Source: Oscillospiraceae bacterium (GTDB taxonomy: Bacteria; Bacillota; Clostridia; Oscillospirales; CAG-272). Taken from it: a DNA stretch of 48,775 bases. Positions within the stretch are counted from its first letter, which is position 1. Each line of letters starts with the position of its first letter. The position numbers and the translations under genes are program-made. The notes under the pieces are model-generated. The model saw nothing but the letters and a program-made list of their open reading frames with translations. It did no database searches and was not told the DNA's origin. The stretch is from positions 1 through 48,775 of the forward strand of contig SVSB01000019.1 of assembly GCA_015064505.1 (NCBI GenBank), in the 5' to 3' direction. Below, in pieces: positions 7,893 to 15,399 of the stretch.

Positions 7893-8375
7893 ATGGAACA
7901 GGTATGCTTGAAAAAAGAAAAGATGAAAAAGGCTAAGCGCACCGTTGTGAACGAGATGAAAATAAGGATGCCTGCCATATCGGAGAACGAGGGCACGGCA
8001 AGGTCGGTGATAGGAGCGTTTGCCGCGCGTCTTGATCCCACCGTTGAGGAGCTTGCGGATCTGCGTTGCGCGGTATCGGAGGCGGTAACCAACGCAGTAG
8101 TCCACGGCTACGGAAACTGCGGCGGCGTGCTTTACATAAGCGTGCGTGCGTATTCCGACAGAAGCGTTTGCGTGGAGATAAAGGACAAGGGCAGAGGAAT
8201 AGAGGACGTCAAGACCGCTATGCTCCCCCTTTACACCACCGATAAAAGCGGAGAACGTAGCGGTATGGGTTTTGCTGTCATGCAAAGCTTTACCGATCAC
8301 GTAAGGGTGCGTTCCGTGCCCGGGAAGGGTACTGCCGTAACGCTCATAAAAAGGCTTTCTCGAACGGAGGAATGA
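7893..8375 (+). CDS. spoIIAB: Anti-sigma F factor SpoIIAB (serine kinase)
   Basis: GHKL-fold anti-sigma factor and kinase. The N-box has EAVTNAVVHGY (Glu63 and Asn67 in this numbering), a DKGRGIED G1 box and a SGMGFAVM G2 box. It binds sigma-F with ATP and phosphorylates SpoIIAA. The start is uncertain. The 160-residue form begins 20-odd residues before the point where Bacillus SpoIIAB aligns. ATG at 7923, GTG at 7947 or ATG at 7956 are equally possible, and the ribosome sites do not decide. Middle gene of spoIIA. Confidence 0.92.
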   Translation: MEQVCLKKEKMKKAKRTVVNEMKIRMPAISENEGTARSVIGAFAARLDPTVEELADLRCAVSEAVTNAVVHGYGNCGGVLYISVRAYSDRSVCVEIKDKGRGIEDVKTAMLPLYTTDKSGERSGMGFAVMQSFTDHVRVRSVPGKGTAVTLIKRLSRTEE

Positions 8376-8378
8376 AAG

Positions 8379-9113
8379 GTGGGAGAGGAAAGGGCGGCAT
8401 ACGGAGATAACACTCAGCTTGCGGTGCTTGCAGCAGGCGGCGACGACGATGCCTGCGCGGAGCTGGTGGAGATAAATATGGGGCTTGTGCGCAGTGCCGC
8501 CCTCCGTTTTGCGGGCAGGGGGGTGGAGCAGGAGGATCTGATTCAACTGGGCTGTATAGGTCTTGTAAAGGCTGCCCGCTCCTTTGACCCGGAAAAGGGC
8601 TGCGCGTTCTCCACCTACGCGGTACCGCTTATAATAGGTGAGATAAAAAGGTATCTGCGGGATAACGGACAGATGAAGGTGTCCCGTTCGGTGAAAAGGC
8701 TCGGAGCGATGCTTCTGCGTGAAAGTGAGCGTATATACCTTGCCACGGGCAGGGAGGCAAAGCTTTCCGAAATAGCCGAAAAATGCGGAGTTGACGTAAG
8801 AGAAGCGGCTGAGGCGCTTGACGCGGTTTCTCCGCTCGTGTCTCTATCGGAGCCTCTTTCAAGAGACGAGGAGGACGGATGTCTTGAGGACGTGCTTGCA
8901 AAAGCGGAGAACGAGACCGACAGGCTGACGGAGATGCTCAGCCTGCGGGGCGCCGTGGAAAAGCTTCCTTCCATGTGGAAAAGCATTCTTTCACTGCGCT
9001 ACGGAAGGGAGCTTTCCCAGCAAAAAACCGCTGAGATCCTGGGGCTTTCTCAGGTGAAGGTCTCAAGGGAGGAGAAAAAGCTCCTTGCGTTTTTAAGAAA
9101 AGAGCTGAGCTGA
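8379..9113 (+). CDS. sigF: RNA polymerase sigma-F factor (SpoIIAC)
   Basis: 244 residues starting at a GTG with GGAGG eight bases upstream. Region 2 (about 32-95) includes EDLIQLGCIGLVKAARSFDP and the FSTYAVPLIIGEIKRYLRD core typical of sporulation sigmas F and G. Region 4 at the C-terminus has an LSLRYGRELSQQKTAEILGL helix-turn-helix. As the third gene of spoIIA it is sigma-F rather than sigma-G. It drives the first forespore gene set, so the organism belongs to a sporulating lineage, though full sporulation cannot be judged here. Confidence 0.93.
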   Translation: MGEERAAYGDNTQLAVLAAGGDDDACAELVEINMGLVRSAALRFAGRGVEQEDLIQLGCIGLVKAARSFDPEKGCAFSTYAVPLIIGEIKRYLRDNGQMKVSRSVKRLGAMLLRESERIYLATGREAKLSEIAEKCGVDVREAAEALDAVSPLVSLSEPLSRDEEDGCLEDVLAKAENETDRLTEMLSLRGAVEKLPSMWKSILSLRYGRELSQQKTAEILGLSQVKVSREEKKLLAFLRKELS

Positions 9114-9115
9114 TA

Positions 9116-9375
9116 GCGTGTTATCCGTCAAGGATAACACGCAACGATATAAATCCCTTGCGGGATTTGCAATATTCCCTTCGGGAGCGATATTTGCCCA
9201 CGGCAAACGATATGCCCTGCGGGGCGTGAGGGGATTTATATCATATCGCATTGGAGCGAAGCGACAATATATCGCGCGAGCAGAGCGAGTATATCGCGTT
9301 TGCGCAAGCAAACATATCGCCTAACAGAAAAAGAGAGGACATTTCGGTTCTACCGTCTTGTTCTCTCTTTCTGTT
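9116..9375. repeat. Compound palindromic intergenic element
   Basis: Starts three bases after sigF with an 11-bp stem (9116-9126 with 9132-9142) that has no T-tract. A perfect 12-bp inverted repeat (9146-9157 with 9231-9242) follows, enclosing three small hairpins separated by CGATAT at 9145, 9188 and 9208. The right half has ATATCGC at 9243, 9269, 9291 and 9314, again separated by mini-hairpins such as GTTTGC/GCAAAC. It closes with a long purine/pyrimidine stem (9323-9337 with 9363-9375). No protein is encoded. It looks like a structured, possibly mobile, non-coding element. Confidence 0.7.
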
Positions 9376-9759
9376 TGTAAATATGGGTTTGGGCTTAGTC
9401 CATAATGTGTTTGACTAATCGAATGCGATGCTTTCGCTTTTGTCAAAGCGGAATTTCTCCGCTAATGGCATCACCATATAGACTCGGCTCTTTTTTTGAG
9501 GGGATATTAGAAAATTATCAAACATCAATGTTTTTGCGTTATCACGGCAACTTTCGGTTTCGTATTTTTCAATGGTGGTTATTTTGGGGTTGGCAGTAAT
9601 AATTGCGAAATGAATTGGCAAAAAATACCGAAAAATCGGTTTTTAACATAATCTAATGTCAAAAACGCGGTTTCTGAAAAAGCGTTAGAAAATCATCTAA
9701 TAACACGGCTTTTTTGCGTTTTTCTTGAAAATGATCGGCGTGTGTGATACAATGAAAAC
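9376..9759. other. AT-rich gene-free stretch with a degenerate direct repeat
   Basis: No gene is supported. A 13-base near-identical motif TTAGAAAATYATC occurs at 9507-9519 and 9685-9697, and each is followed by TTTTTGCGTT (9531-9540, 9711-9720). So a block of about 35 bases is duplicated in diverged form, 180 bases apart. A small ACCGA/TCGGT hairpin with flanking A and T tracts lies at 9627-9640. The composition is clearly more AT-rich than its neighbours. Confidence 0.5.
9725..9753 (+). promoter_or_regulatory. Promoter placing the start site at the ATG (leaderless)
   Basis: TTGAAA (9725-9730), a 17-bp spacer and TACAAT (9748-9753). Transcription normally begins six or seven bases past the -10, at 9759-9760. 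The ATG begins at 9760, and no Shine-Dalgarno sequence is present. Confidence 0.65.
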
Positions 9760-10398
9760 ATGAAATTACACGATGCCGATATTCGCCCCCTGCTTTTTGA
9801 CTTTCTTGACGAAAGACACGGCAAGGTGCGCACCTTTGAAGAACTGAATATTGGGGACTGCAGGGCAGACGTCTACGCCGTGCTTCCCGACAGGACCGTC
9901 GGTTTTGAGATCAAAAGCGATGCGGATACCTATGCCCGTCTTGCAAGGCAGACGGTGGTATACGACAGATATTGCGATTACTGCTATGCGGTTGTGGGCG
10001 GAACTCATACCAGAATAGCCGAACACGTGCCTCCCCATTGGGGTATAATCACCGTTGCGGAATCGGAAAAAGGCTATTCGCTTACGGAGCTCCGACCTGC
10101 CGAAAAGAGTCCAAAGGTAAAGACTGCAAACAAGCTGAAGCTTTTGTGGAAGCGGGAGCTTTTTCAGCTGCTTGCCAATAACTCGTTTCCGAAATATGCT
10201 CAAAAATCCCGCAAATTCATATCGGATTATCTTCTTGAAAAGCTGCCTGAGGAGGAGCTTTGTTTGCAGATATGCGATATTCTCTTTGAGAGGGATTACA
10301 CCATCTTTGAGGGGCAGCAGCCGAAAAAGAAGATAAGAAACAGAATGAGCAGCGTTCGCAGAGGAAAGCGCGCCGCCAGAAGCAAATCGAAAAAATGA
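9760..10398 (+). CDS. sce7726-family protein, PD-(D/E)XK nuclease-like
   Basis: 212 residues. The N-terminal half resembles sce7726/MmcB-type proteins with a restriction-endonuclease-like core: RADVYAV (Asp37), then FEIK (Glu50, Lys52) and an SDADTYARL helix, the D...ExK pattern of that superfamily. The C-terminal third is basic and ends in a Lys/Arg-rich tail suited to nucleic-acid contact. The biological role of the family is not settled; DNA repair or defence is often proposed. It stands alone, with its own promoter and a shared terminator. It has no ribosome site, and the DNA upstream is AT-rich, hinting at acquisition. Confidence 0.75.
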   Translation: MKLHDADIRPLLFDFLDERHGKVRTFEELNIGDCRADVYAVLPDRTVGFEIKSDADTYARLARQTVVYDRYCDYCYAVVGGTHTRIAEHVPPHWGIITVAESEKGYSLTELRPAEKSPKVKTANKLKLLWKRELFQLLANNSFPKYAQKSRKFISDYLLEKLPEEELCLQICDILFERDYTIFEGQQPKKKIRNRMSSVRRGKRAARSKSKK

Positions 10399-10426
10399 CC
10401 GAATGCACGTGCATTCGGTCATTTTT
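10391..10426. terminator. Bidirectional terminator
   Basis: A perfect 36-base palindrome (10391-10408 with 10409-10426) begins with A5 and ends in T5, so it works in either direction. The stop codon of the sce7726 gene lies within the stem. The serine hydrolase gene on the other strand ends eight bases beyond it. Confidence 0.88.
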
Positions 10427-10433
10427 ATTCGTC

Positions 10434-12176
10434 TTATCTGTTCTTTTTTATAAGCCTTACCGTCGGCTCAAACAGTTGGGATAATTTGTATTCAAAGGTG
10501 TCGTTATCCAGCTTTTCAAGGAGAGAAGAGAAGATAACGTTTGAGGGTCTCTCCTCCGTTTGGGAGCGCAGAACGGAGGATATAAGTCCCTTGCCCGGAA
10601 GCTCGCTTTGCTTGAGCTCTGCTCCCTCGTGTGTGAGAGTGAGGGTGAGGAATCCCGTGGAGGGAAGCTCAAGGAAATCGTATCTTACGCCAAGAACCGT
10701 TCTGCCGCGCATATCCCGTGTAAATACGCCGAGCACGGCAAGACGGAAGGTGTCTCCGTAAACGTTCACCTCGCAGTGCTCGGGGCTTCCAAAGCCTATC
10801 GGCAGGGTGAACGTTGCTTCACGTTCGCTGTAGGTAATGAAGAATTTTCCGTTCGCCTTCCCAAAGCTTATTCCCTTGATTCCCGTGGCGTAACTATTGA
10901 ATACCACCTGCATGGTAAATGGGAACAGTCCCACGCAGCCGCTTTTGTCGGCAACGAATTCCGCGCCGTCAAGCAGTCTGCATTCCTCGGGCAGCTCGGC
11001 TTTTTTGCGGAAGAACTTTTTGAAGAAGCTTTTTATCGGATTTATCTCTGCTTTTCCAAAGTGCTTCTGCAGCCTCTCGTGATCCTCTGACGGGGGCAGA
11101 CTGTCGGGAAAGTCCCTGTTGAAGAAGCGTTTGATATAATCAAAAAGCTCAGAGCGCTGGAAGGAATCGGTATTGCCCGCGTAGGTAATGCAGATAACGC
11201 CGTTTTCCATATCAATATGCATATTCTGACCGAGCATACCGTTAAACAGTACCGTGTGTCTGCTTCTGCCTACCCATAGCTGATATCCGTAGTTGAAATC
11301 ACCGAAGCCTTCGGGGGCCCGTGCGTGGGCTCTGCACGCCTCGTTTACGTATTTTTCGGAGAGGATGCGCTTGCCGTTATATACTCCGCGGTTTTGCAGC
11401 ATTATTCCGACCTTTGCCATATCCTCGGGTCTGATGTAAAGTCCCCAGCCGCCCTTTTCCACGTTCTCGGGGCCCTTTTCCCAAAAGATATCAGTGATAT
11501 CAAGAGGTGCAAAAAGCCTTTCGGTGAGGAGGGAGGTAAGGCTTCTTCCGCATTTTTTAACGACGATCGCGGCAAGCATATAGGTGTTCATGCTGTTGTA
11601 GAAGAACTCTCTGCCGTTCTCTCCGATGGCGGCGCTTGTGATGAATTCCTTCGTCCATTCGGGGGTGCTCATGCAGTCCGCCTCGTTAAAGGAGACGCCG
11701 CTTTTCATAGTAAGCAGATCTCTTACCGTAACAACTCGGGGAGATAGCTTTGCTATGGTGCTTATCTTGTGGGGGAACATTGCTTCCACGTCCGCATCCA
11801 GGTCAAGAACCCCGTCGTCGTAAAGAAGCCCCACTGCAATGGAAACGAAGCTCTTGGAGCAGGAAAAAACGTAGCCGGGGCAGTTTATATCTCTTGCGCC
11901 GAAGGAATGCTCAAAGAACACCTTGCCGTTGCGCAGAAGCATAACGCTGTGGGTGTTTATTTCGTCGTTTGATTCAAGCAGTCTTGCAAATTCAAGCACG
12001 TCGGCGGAGGATATACCCACCTCCTCGGGGGTTGCACGGGGAAGGGGGCTCTTCGTTTGGCGAAGGGGCAGTGCGGGCTTTCCTTTGGGAAGCTCGATCA
12101 CGGGCTCCGTGGGATGAGATACATCAAAAATCCTGCCTGCCAGCGTAAGCGAGCGGTTGATGTTGAGAATGGACAT
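10434..12176 (-). CDS. Serine hydrolase, beta-lactamase/CubicO fold
   Basis: 580 residues, starting at an ATG with GGAGG upstream. Residues about 50-360 form a class C beta-lactamase/DD-peptidase-like domain: the SxxK nucleophile motif is SCSK (105-108) and the second motif is around FFYNSMNTY (Tyr193). A PxAmp-type HTG motif is not clear. No signal peptide or membrane span is seen, so the enzyme appears cytoplasmic, which favours an esterase or amidase over a wall peptidase. The last 200 residues are a beta-rich extension of unknown role. It is monocistronic between two unrelated units. Resistance to beta-lactams should not be inferred. Confidence 0.82.
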   Translation of the reverse strand: MSILNINRSLTLAGRIFDVSHPTEPVIELPKGKPALPLRQTKSPLPRATPEEVGISSADVLEFARLLESNDEINTHSVMLLRNGKVFFEHSFGARDINCPGYVFSCSKSFVSIAVGLLYDDGVLDLDADVEAMFPHKISTIAKLSPRVVTVRDLLTMKSGVSFNEADCMSTPEWTKEFITSAAIGENGREFFYNSMNTYMLAAIVVKKCGRSLTSLLTERLFAPLDITDIFWEKGPENVEKGGWGLYIRPEDMAKVGIMLQNRGVYNGKRILSEKYVNEACRAHARAPEGFGDFNYGYQLWVGRSRHTVLFNGMLGQNMHIDMENGVICITYAGNTDSFQRSELFDYIKRFFNRDFPDSLPPSEDHERLQKHFGKAEINPIKSFFKKFFRKKAELPEECRLLDGAEFVADKSGCVGLFPFTMQVVFNSYATGIKGISFGKANGKFFITYSEREATFTLPIGFGSPEHCEVNVYGDTFRLAVLGVFTRDMRGRTVLGVRYDFLELPSTGFLTLTLTHEGAELKQSELPGKGLISSVLRSQTEERPSNVIFSSLLEKLDNDTFEYKLSQLFEPTVRLIKKNR

Positions 12177-12265
12177 AATGCCTCCTTAAGTGGCAGAGAT
12201 ACTGTAAAGATTTTACCGCAAATCACGGAAAAAAACAATACCAATCAAAAATATTGAAAAAATGC

Positions 12266-12293
12266 TTGAAATCCGCGAAATATAAAGTATAAT
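12266..12293 (+). promoter_or_regulatory. Promoter of galU
   Basis: TTGAAA (12266-12271), a 16-bp spacer and TATAAT (12288-12293). The leader to the galU ATG is about 65 bases and ends in the ribosome site CAGGAGG. Confidence 0.7.
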
Positions 12294-12363
12294 ATATATT
12301 ATACATAACATCGAGTACTATGCTCTTTTCGCGCCTGTCGTAAGGCGACAAACAGGAGGAACG

Positions 12364-13242
12364 ATGCAAAAGGTAAGAAAAGCGGTCATCCCCGCAGCCG
12401 GACTCGGCACCCGTATGCTCCCCATATCCCGCTGTGTTCCAAAGGAGATGTTCCCCATTGTGGACAGACCCGCCGTAAGCTATCTCGTTAACGAGGCTAT
12501 AGAGAGCGGAATGACGGAGGTGCTTATCATAACGGGCAGGGATAAGGACGCCATGGAGGATTACTTCGATTATTCCCCCGAATACGATGCGGCCCTTTCC
12601 GCCAAAGGAAGAGCGGAGGAGGTTGAGCTTATCCATGGAGAGATCAGCCGCGGAAATATATTCTTCACAAGGCAGAAGGAAAAAAAGGGCCTCGGTCATG
12701 CGCTTACGTGTGCCCGCAGCTTCGTGGGAGACGAGCCCTTTGCGGTGCTTTACGGAGACGATATCGTATTTTCCGAAACTCCCGTTTGCAAGCAGCTTGC
12801 CGATAGCTATGAAAAACACGGCAGACCTGTCGTTGGGCTTAAGCACGTAACGAAGGAGCAACTGCGTAAGTTCTGCTCCATGAAGGCGGAGCTTATTCCG
12901 GGAAGCGAGAACGAGTATACCGTTACGGATATGATAGAAAAGCCCGCACCCGGTAAGGAGTTTACGGATCTTGCAATACTCGGCAGAGTGTTGCTGACTC
13001 CCGAAATATTCGATATTCTGGAGCATACGGCTCCCGGCGCCGGCGGAGAGATACAGCTAACGGACGCCATGGCGGAATACGCCCGCATGTACGGCATGAC
13101 GGGGCTTGTTTTTGAAGGAAAACGCTTTGATCTCGGCTCCAAGCTCGGCTTTTTGGAAGCAAATCTGTACGCAGGAGTGCGCCATCCCGAGGTTGGCGAG
13201 GCCTTTGCGGAAATGATAAAGAATTTTGCGAAAGGACTTTGA
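12364..13242 (+). CDS. galU: UTP-glucose-1-phosphate uridylyltransferase
   Basis: 292 residues, normal for bacterial GalU, which makes UDP-glucose from UTP and glucose-1-phosphate. The nucleotide-binding loop PAAGLGTRMLP is at 9-19, followed by the KEMFP motif (canonical KEMLP) and VTDMIEKP in the central sheet. The product feeds surface polysaccharides and, via GalE (40713-41729), UDP-galactose. Downstream genes follow with overlaps, so galU heads a comEB-like, rimI and tsaD operon of otherwise unrelated function. Confidence 0.92.
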   Translation: MQKVRKAVIPAAGLGTRMLPISRCVPKEMFPIVDRPAVSYLVNEAIESGMTEVLIITGRDKDAMEDYFDYSPEYDAALSAKGRAEEVELIHGEISRGNIFFTRQKEKKGLGHALTCARSFVGDEPFAVLYGDDIVFSETPVCKQLADSYEKHGRPVVGLKHVTKEQLRKFCSMKAELIPGSENEYTVTDMIEKPAPGKEFTDLAILGRVLLTPEIFDILEHTAPGAGGEIQLTDAMAEYARMYGMTGLVFEGKRFDLGSKLGFLEANLYAGVRHPEVGEAFAEMIKNFAKGL

Positions 13243-13244
13243 TC

Positions 13245-13733
13245 ATGGAGAGAGTTTCCAAGCACAATTATTATCTTGATATTGCGCAGACGGTAAGCGA
13301 GCGCAGCACCTGTATGCGCAAGCATTACGGTTCCATAATCGTAAAGAACGACAGCATAGTTTCCACAGGCTACAACGGAGCGCCCCGCGGCAGAAAGAAC
13401 TGCAGCGATCTGGGTAACTGCTACCGCGACAAGATGAACATTCCCCGCGGCGAGAGATACGAGCTTTGCCGCTCGGTACATAGCGAGGCAAACGCCATTA
13501 TTGCCGCTCCCCGCGAGCAGATGATCGGCGCAACTCTCTATATGTGCTGTACCGATCCCGCAACGGGCGAGATCGTCGGCGGCATCTGCAGCTGTATGAT
13601 GTGCAAGAGAATGGTCATCAACGCCGGTATAGAAAAGGTTTACGTGCGTGAGACCAAGGATAAATACACCGTTTACAACGTGTCCGAATGGATAGAAAAT
13701 GACGACAGCCTTGACGGATCCCTTGGATATTGA
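13245..13733 (+). CDS. dCMP deaminase (ComEB-like)
   Basis: 162 residues from the ATG at 13245, preceded by AAAGGA. The zinc site reads HSE (79-81) with the two cysteines of CMMC (Cys117, Cys120), and the N-terminal substrate motif GYNGAPRG is at 43-50. This is the deoxycytidylate deaminase family, giving dUMP for thymidylate synthesis. Homologues near competence genes are named ComEB. The start is three bases past the galU stop, so the two are coupled. The Pro normally before the Cys-x-x-Cys is Ser. Confidence 0.87.
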   Translation: MERVSKHNYYLDIAQTVSERSTCMRKHYGSIIVKNDSIVSTGYNGAPRGRKNCSDLGNCYRDKMNIPRGERYELCRSVHSEANAIIAAPREQMIGATLYMCCTDPATGEIVGGICSCMMCKRMVINAGIEKVYVRETKDKYTVYNVSEWIENDDSLDGSLGY

Positions 13734-14169
13734 GATAAGGCGCGAGGGATACACCCCCGAATGTGCAAGGATGGTGGCAAGGGCGTGCGCACTGTGCTTT
13801 TCCGATCCTTGGAGTGAGGAAGCCGTCGAATGCACCCTCAAGGCGGAGCAGAACTACGTAGTCTGCGCCAACGGCGGCAGTATCGGCTTTGCCGCCGCAA
13901 GTCTTGCTCTTGACAGTGCCGATATATTGGACGTTGCCGTCGTTCCCGAGGCGCGCCGCAGAGGAATAGGGCGAAAAATGCTCCTTTGCCTTCTGGAGCT
14001 CTTAAAAAAGGACGGAGCAAGAAGCGTGTATCTTGAGGTCCGTGCTTCGAACGCAGCCGCCATAGCTCTGTATTCCTCCCTGGGCTTCGTCCCCTGCGGA
14101 GTAAGAAAGAATTATTACTCGTCGCCGAGAGAGGACGCTCTGGTGTACGTGCTTGAATTTAAAGACTGA
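13699..14169 (+). CDS. rimI: Ribosomal protein S18 alanine N-acetyltransferase RimI-like
   Basis: 156-residue GNAT acetyltransferase. The acetyl-CoA loop is VVPEARRRGIGRKML (about 76-90), followed by EVRASNAAAIALYSSLGF, the hallmark of RimI. It overlaps the deaminase gene by 35 bases and is 15 bases before tsaD; rimI-tsaD adjacency is common. The ribosome site is weak and a TTG at 13711 is an alternative start. The usual tsaE and tsaB partners are not in the window. Confidence 0.82.
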   Translation: MTTALTDPLDIEIRREGYTPECARMVARACALCFSDPWSEEAVECTLKAEQNYVVCANGGSIGFAAASLALDSADILDVAVVPEARRRGIGRKMLLCLLELLKKDGARSVYLEVRASNAAAIALYSSLGFVPCGVRKNYYSSPREDALVYVLEFKD

Positions 14170-14184
14170 TTTTGGAAGTGTGAA

Positions 14185-15186
14185 ATGAAGATCCTTGGAA
14201 TAGAATCCTCCTGCGACGAAACCGCCGCAGCCGTGGTTGAGGCGTCGGGCGGCAGTCTTAAGATACTGTCAAACGTGGTTGCCTCGCAGATAGAGATGCA
14301 CCGTCTTTGGGGCGGTGTGGTGCCCGAGCTTGCGGGCAGAGCACATATAGAAAAGATATCCGAGGTGTGCGATAACGCACTTAAGGATGCAGGTTGCTCC
14401 GTAAAGGATATAGACGCTATTGCCGTCACCTCATCTCCTGGGCTTATCGGAGCGCTTCTCGTGGGCGTTAATTTTGCAAAATGCCTTGCGTTTTCTCATA
14501 ATATTCCTCTCGTTCCCGTTGAGCACGTGCACGCGCATCTGTGTGCCTCCGCGCTGCTTGAGGAGTCGCCCAAGCCTCCCTTTACCGCACTTGCGGTATC
14601 GGGCGGACATACGGCTATCTATCTCGGAGAAAGCTTTACAAGGTTTACTGAGCTTGCATCCACGAGGGACGACGCGGCGGGAGAGGCCTTTGATAAGGTC
14701 GCCCGCGTGATAGGTCTTCCGTATCCGGGCGGTGCCGCCATGGACAAGCTTGCATATGAGGGCGATAAAAACGCTATGAGGTTTCCAAGTCCCGCCATCG
14801 CCGGCAACACCCTTGATTTTTCCTTCTCGGGTCTTAAGACTGCGGCGCTAAACGCATTGAACAGCGCCCGCCAGAAGGGAGAGGAGATAGACCGTGCGGA
14901 TCTTGCCGCTTCGTTCACGGCGGCGGTTTGCTCCGGAATAGCAAAGCGCGCAGAGGAGGCGTTGAAGCAGACGGGCAGTAAGCAGCTCGTGCTTGCGGGC
15001 GGCGTTGCCGCCAACTCTCATTTGCGGGCGGCGCTTAAAAACGTTTGCGATAAAATGGGCGCAAGACTGTTCGTTCCACCCATCTCCCTTTGCGGGGATA
15101 ACGCGGCAATGGTGGCCGCGGCGGGGTATTTCCGATATCTTGACGGAATGAGAGCGGATACGGGCTTGAACGCCTTTGCAGACTGA
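14185..15186 (+). CDS. tsaD: tRNA N6-adenosine threonylcarbamoyltransferase TsaD
   Basis: 333 residues, typical length. The N-terminal ILGIESSCDETAAAVVE phosphate-binding motif, the metal-binding HVHAH (His114, His118), a SGGHT loop, and the FSFSGLKTA and GGVAANSHLR motifs are all present. TsaD transfers threonylcarbamoyl to A37 of ANN-decoding tRNAs and is essential in most bacteria. Last gene of the galU operon as far as can be seen; no clear terminator follows. Confidence 0.95.
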   Translation: MKILGIESSCDETAAAVVEASGGSLKILSNVVASQIEMHRLWGGVVPELAGRAHIEKISEVCDNALKDAGCSVKDIDAIAVTSSPGLIGALLVGVNFAKCLAFSHNIPLVPVEHVHAHLCASALLEESPKPPFTALAVSGGHTAIYLGESFTRFTELASTRDDAAGEAFDKVARVIGLPYPGGAAMDKLAYEGDKNAMRFPSPAIAGNTLDFSFSGLKTAALNALNSARQKGEEIDRADLAASFTAAVCSGIAKRAEEALKQTGSKQLVLAGGVAANSHLRAALKNVCDKMGARLFVPPISLCGDNAAMVAAAGYFRYLDGMRADTGLNAFAD

Positions 15187-15213
15187 AAAACCTTGTAAAC
15201 AGGCACTTTTTAC

Positions 15214-15306
15214 CGAGTTTTGAACATTTGAACAGGTTTTGAACAGTTCAAAACTCACTTTTCCGCAGTTTTGAACATGAGTTTTCTACAGTATGTTCAA
15301 AACTCG
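15214..15306. promoter_or_regulatory. Cluster of TTTTGAAC octamers in two tandem inverted repeats
   Basis: Exact TTTTGAAC or its complement is at 15218-15225, 15237-15244, 15246-15253 (reverse), 15269-15276 and 15295-15302 (reverse), with ATTTGAAC at 15226-15233. They build an 11-bp repeat (15215-15225 with 15246-15256), a 12-bp repeat (15267-15278 with 15293-15304), an outer 14-bp repeat (15214-15227 with 15293-15306) and a 17-base palindrome (15237-15253). The place, between tsaD and a dehydrogenase gene, suggests an operator array or alternative RNA hairpins. Confidence 0.65.
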
Positions 15307-15399
15307 CAACAAATCCCGCATATTCACCATCGGCGGGCTGTCGAAGCTTGTCGATGTTATATATGAACCATCTTGAATAATTTTTGAACGGAGAAAAAC

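Noticed and set aside
7599-8546. 315-codon minus-strand frame across spoIIAA-spoIIAB
   Set aside because: The plus-strand spoIIA genes are unmistakable; this frame has no family character.
9243-9320. CRISPR-like regular repeats (ATATCGC every 22-26 bases)
   Set aside because: The repeat is only 7 bases, the spacers are themselves hairpins, and no cas gene is near.
9415-9621. Small minus-strand frame of 68 codons starting with TTG
   Set aside because: It has no ribosome site or promoter and no similarity I recognise. It lies in AT-rich DNA where such frames arise by chance.
10434-12176. Beta-lactamase conferring resistance
   Set aside because: No signal peptide is present and the third active-site motif is unclear, so a cytoplasmic hydrolase is more likely.
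12807-13841. Minus-strand frame across galU and the dCMP deaminase
   Set aside because: Shadow of two well-recognised genes.
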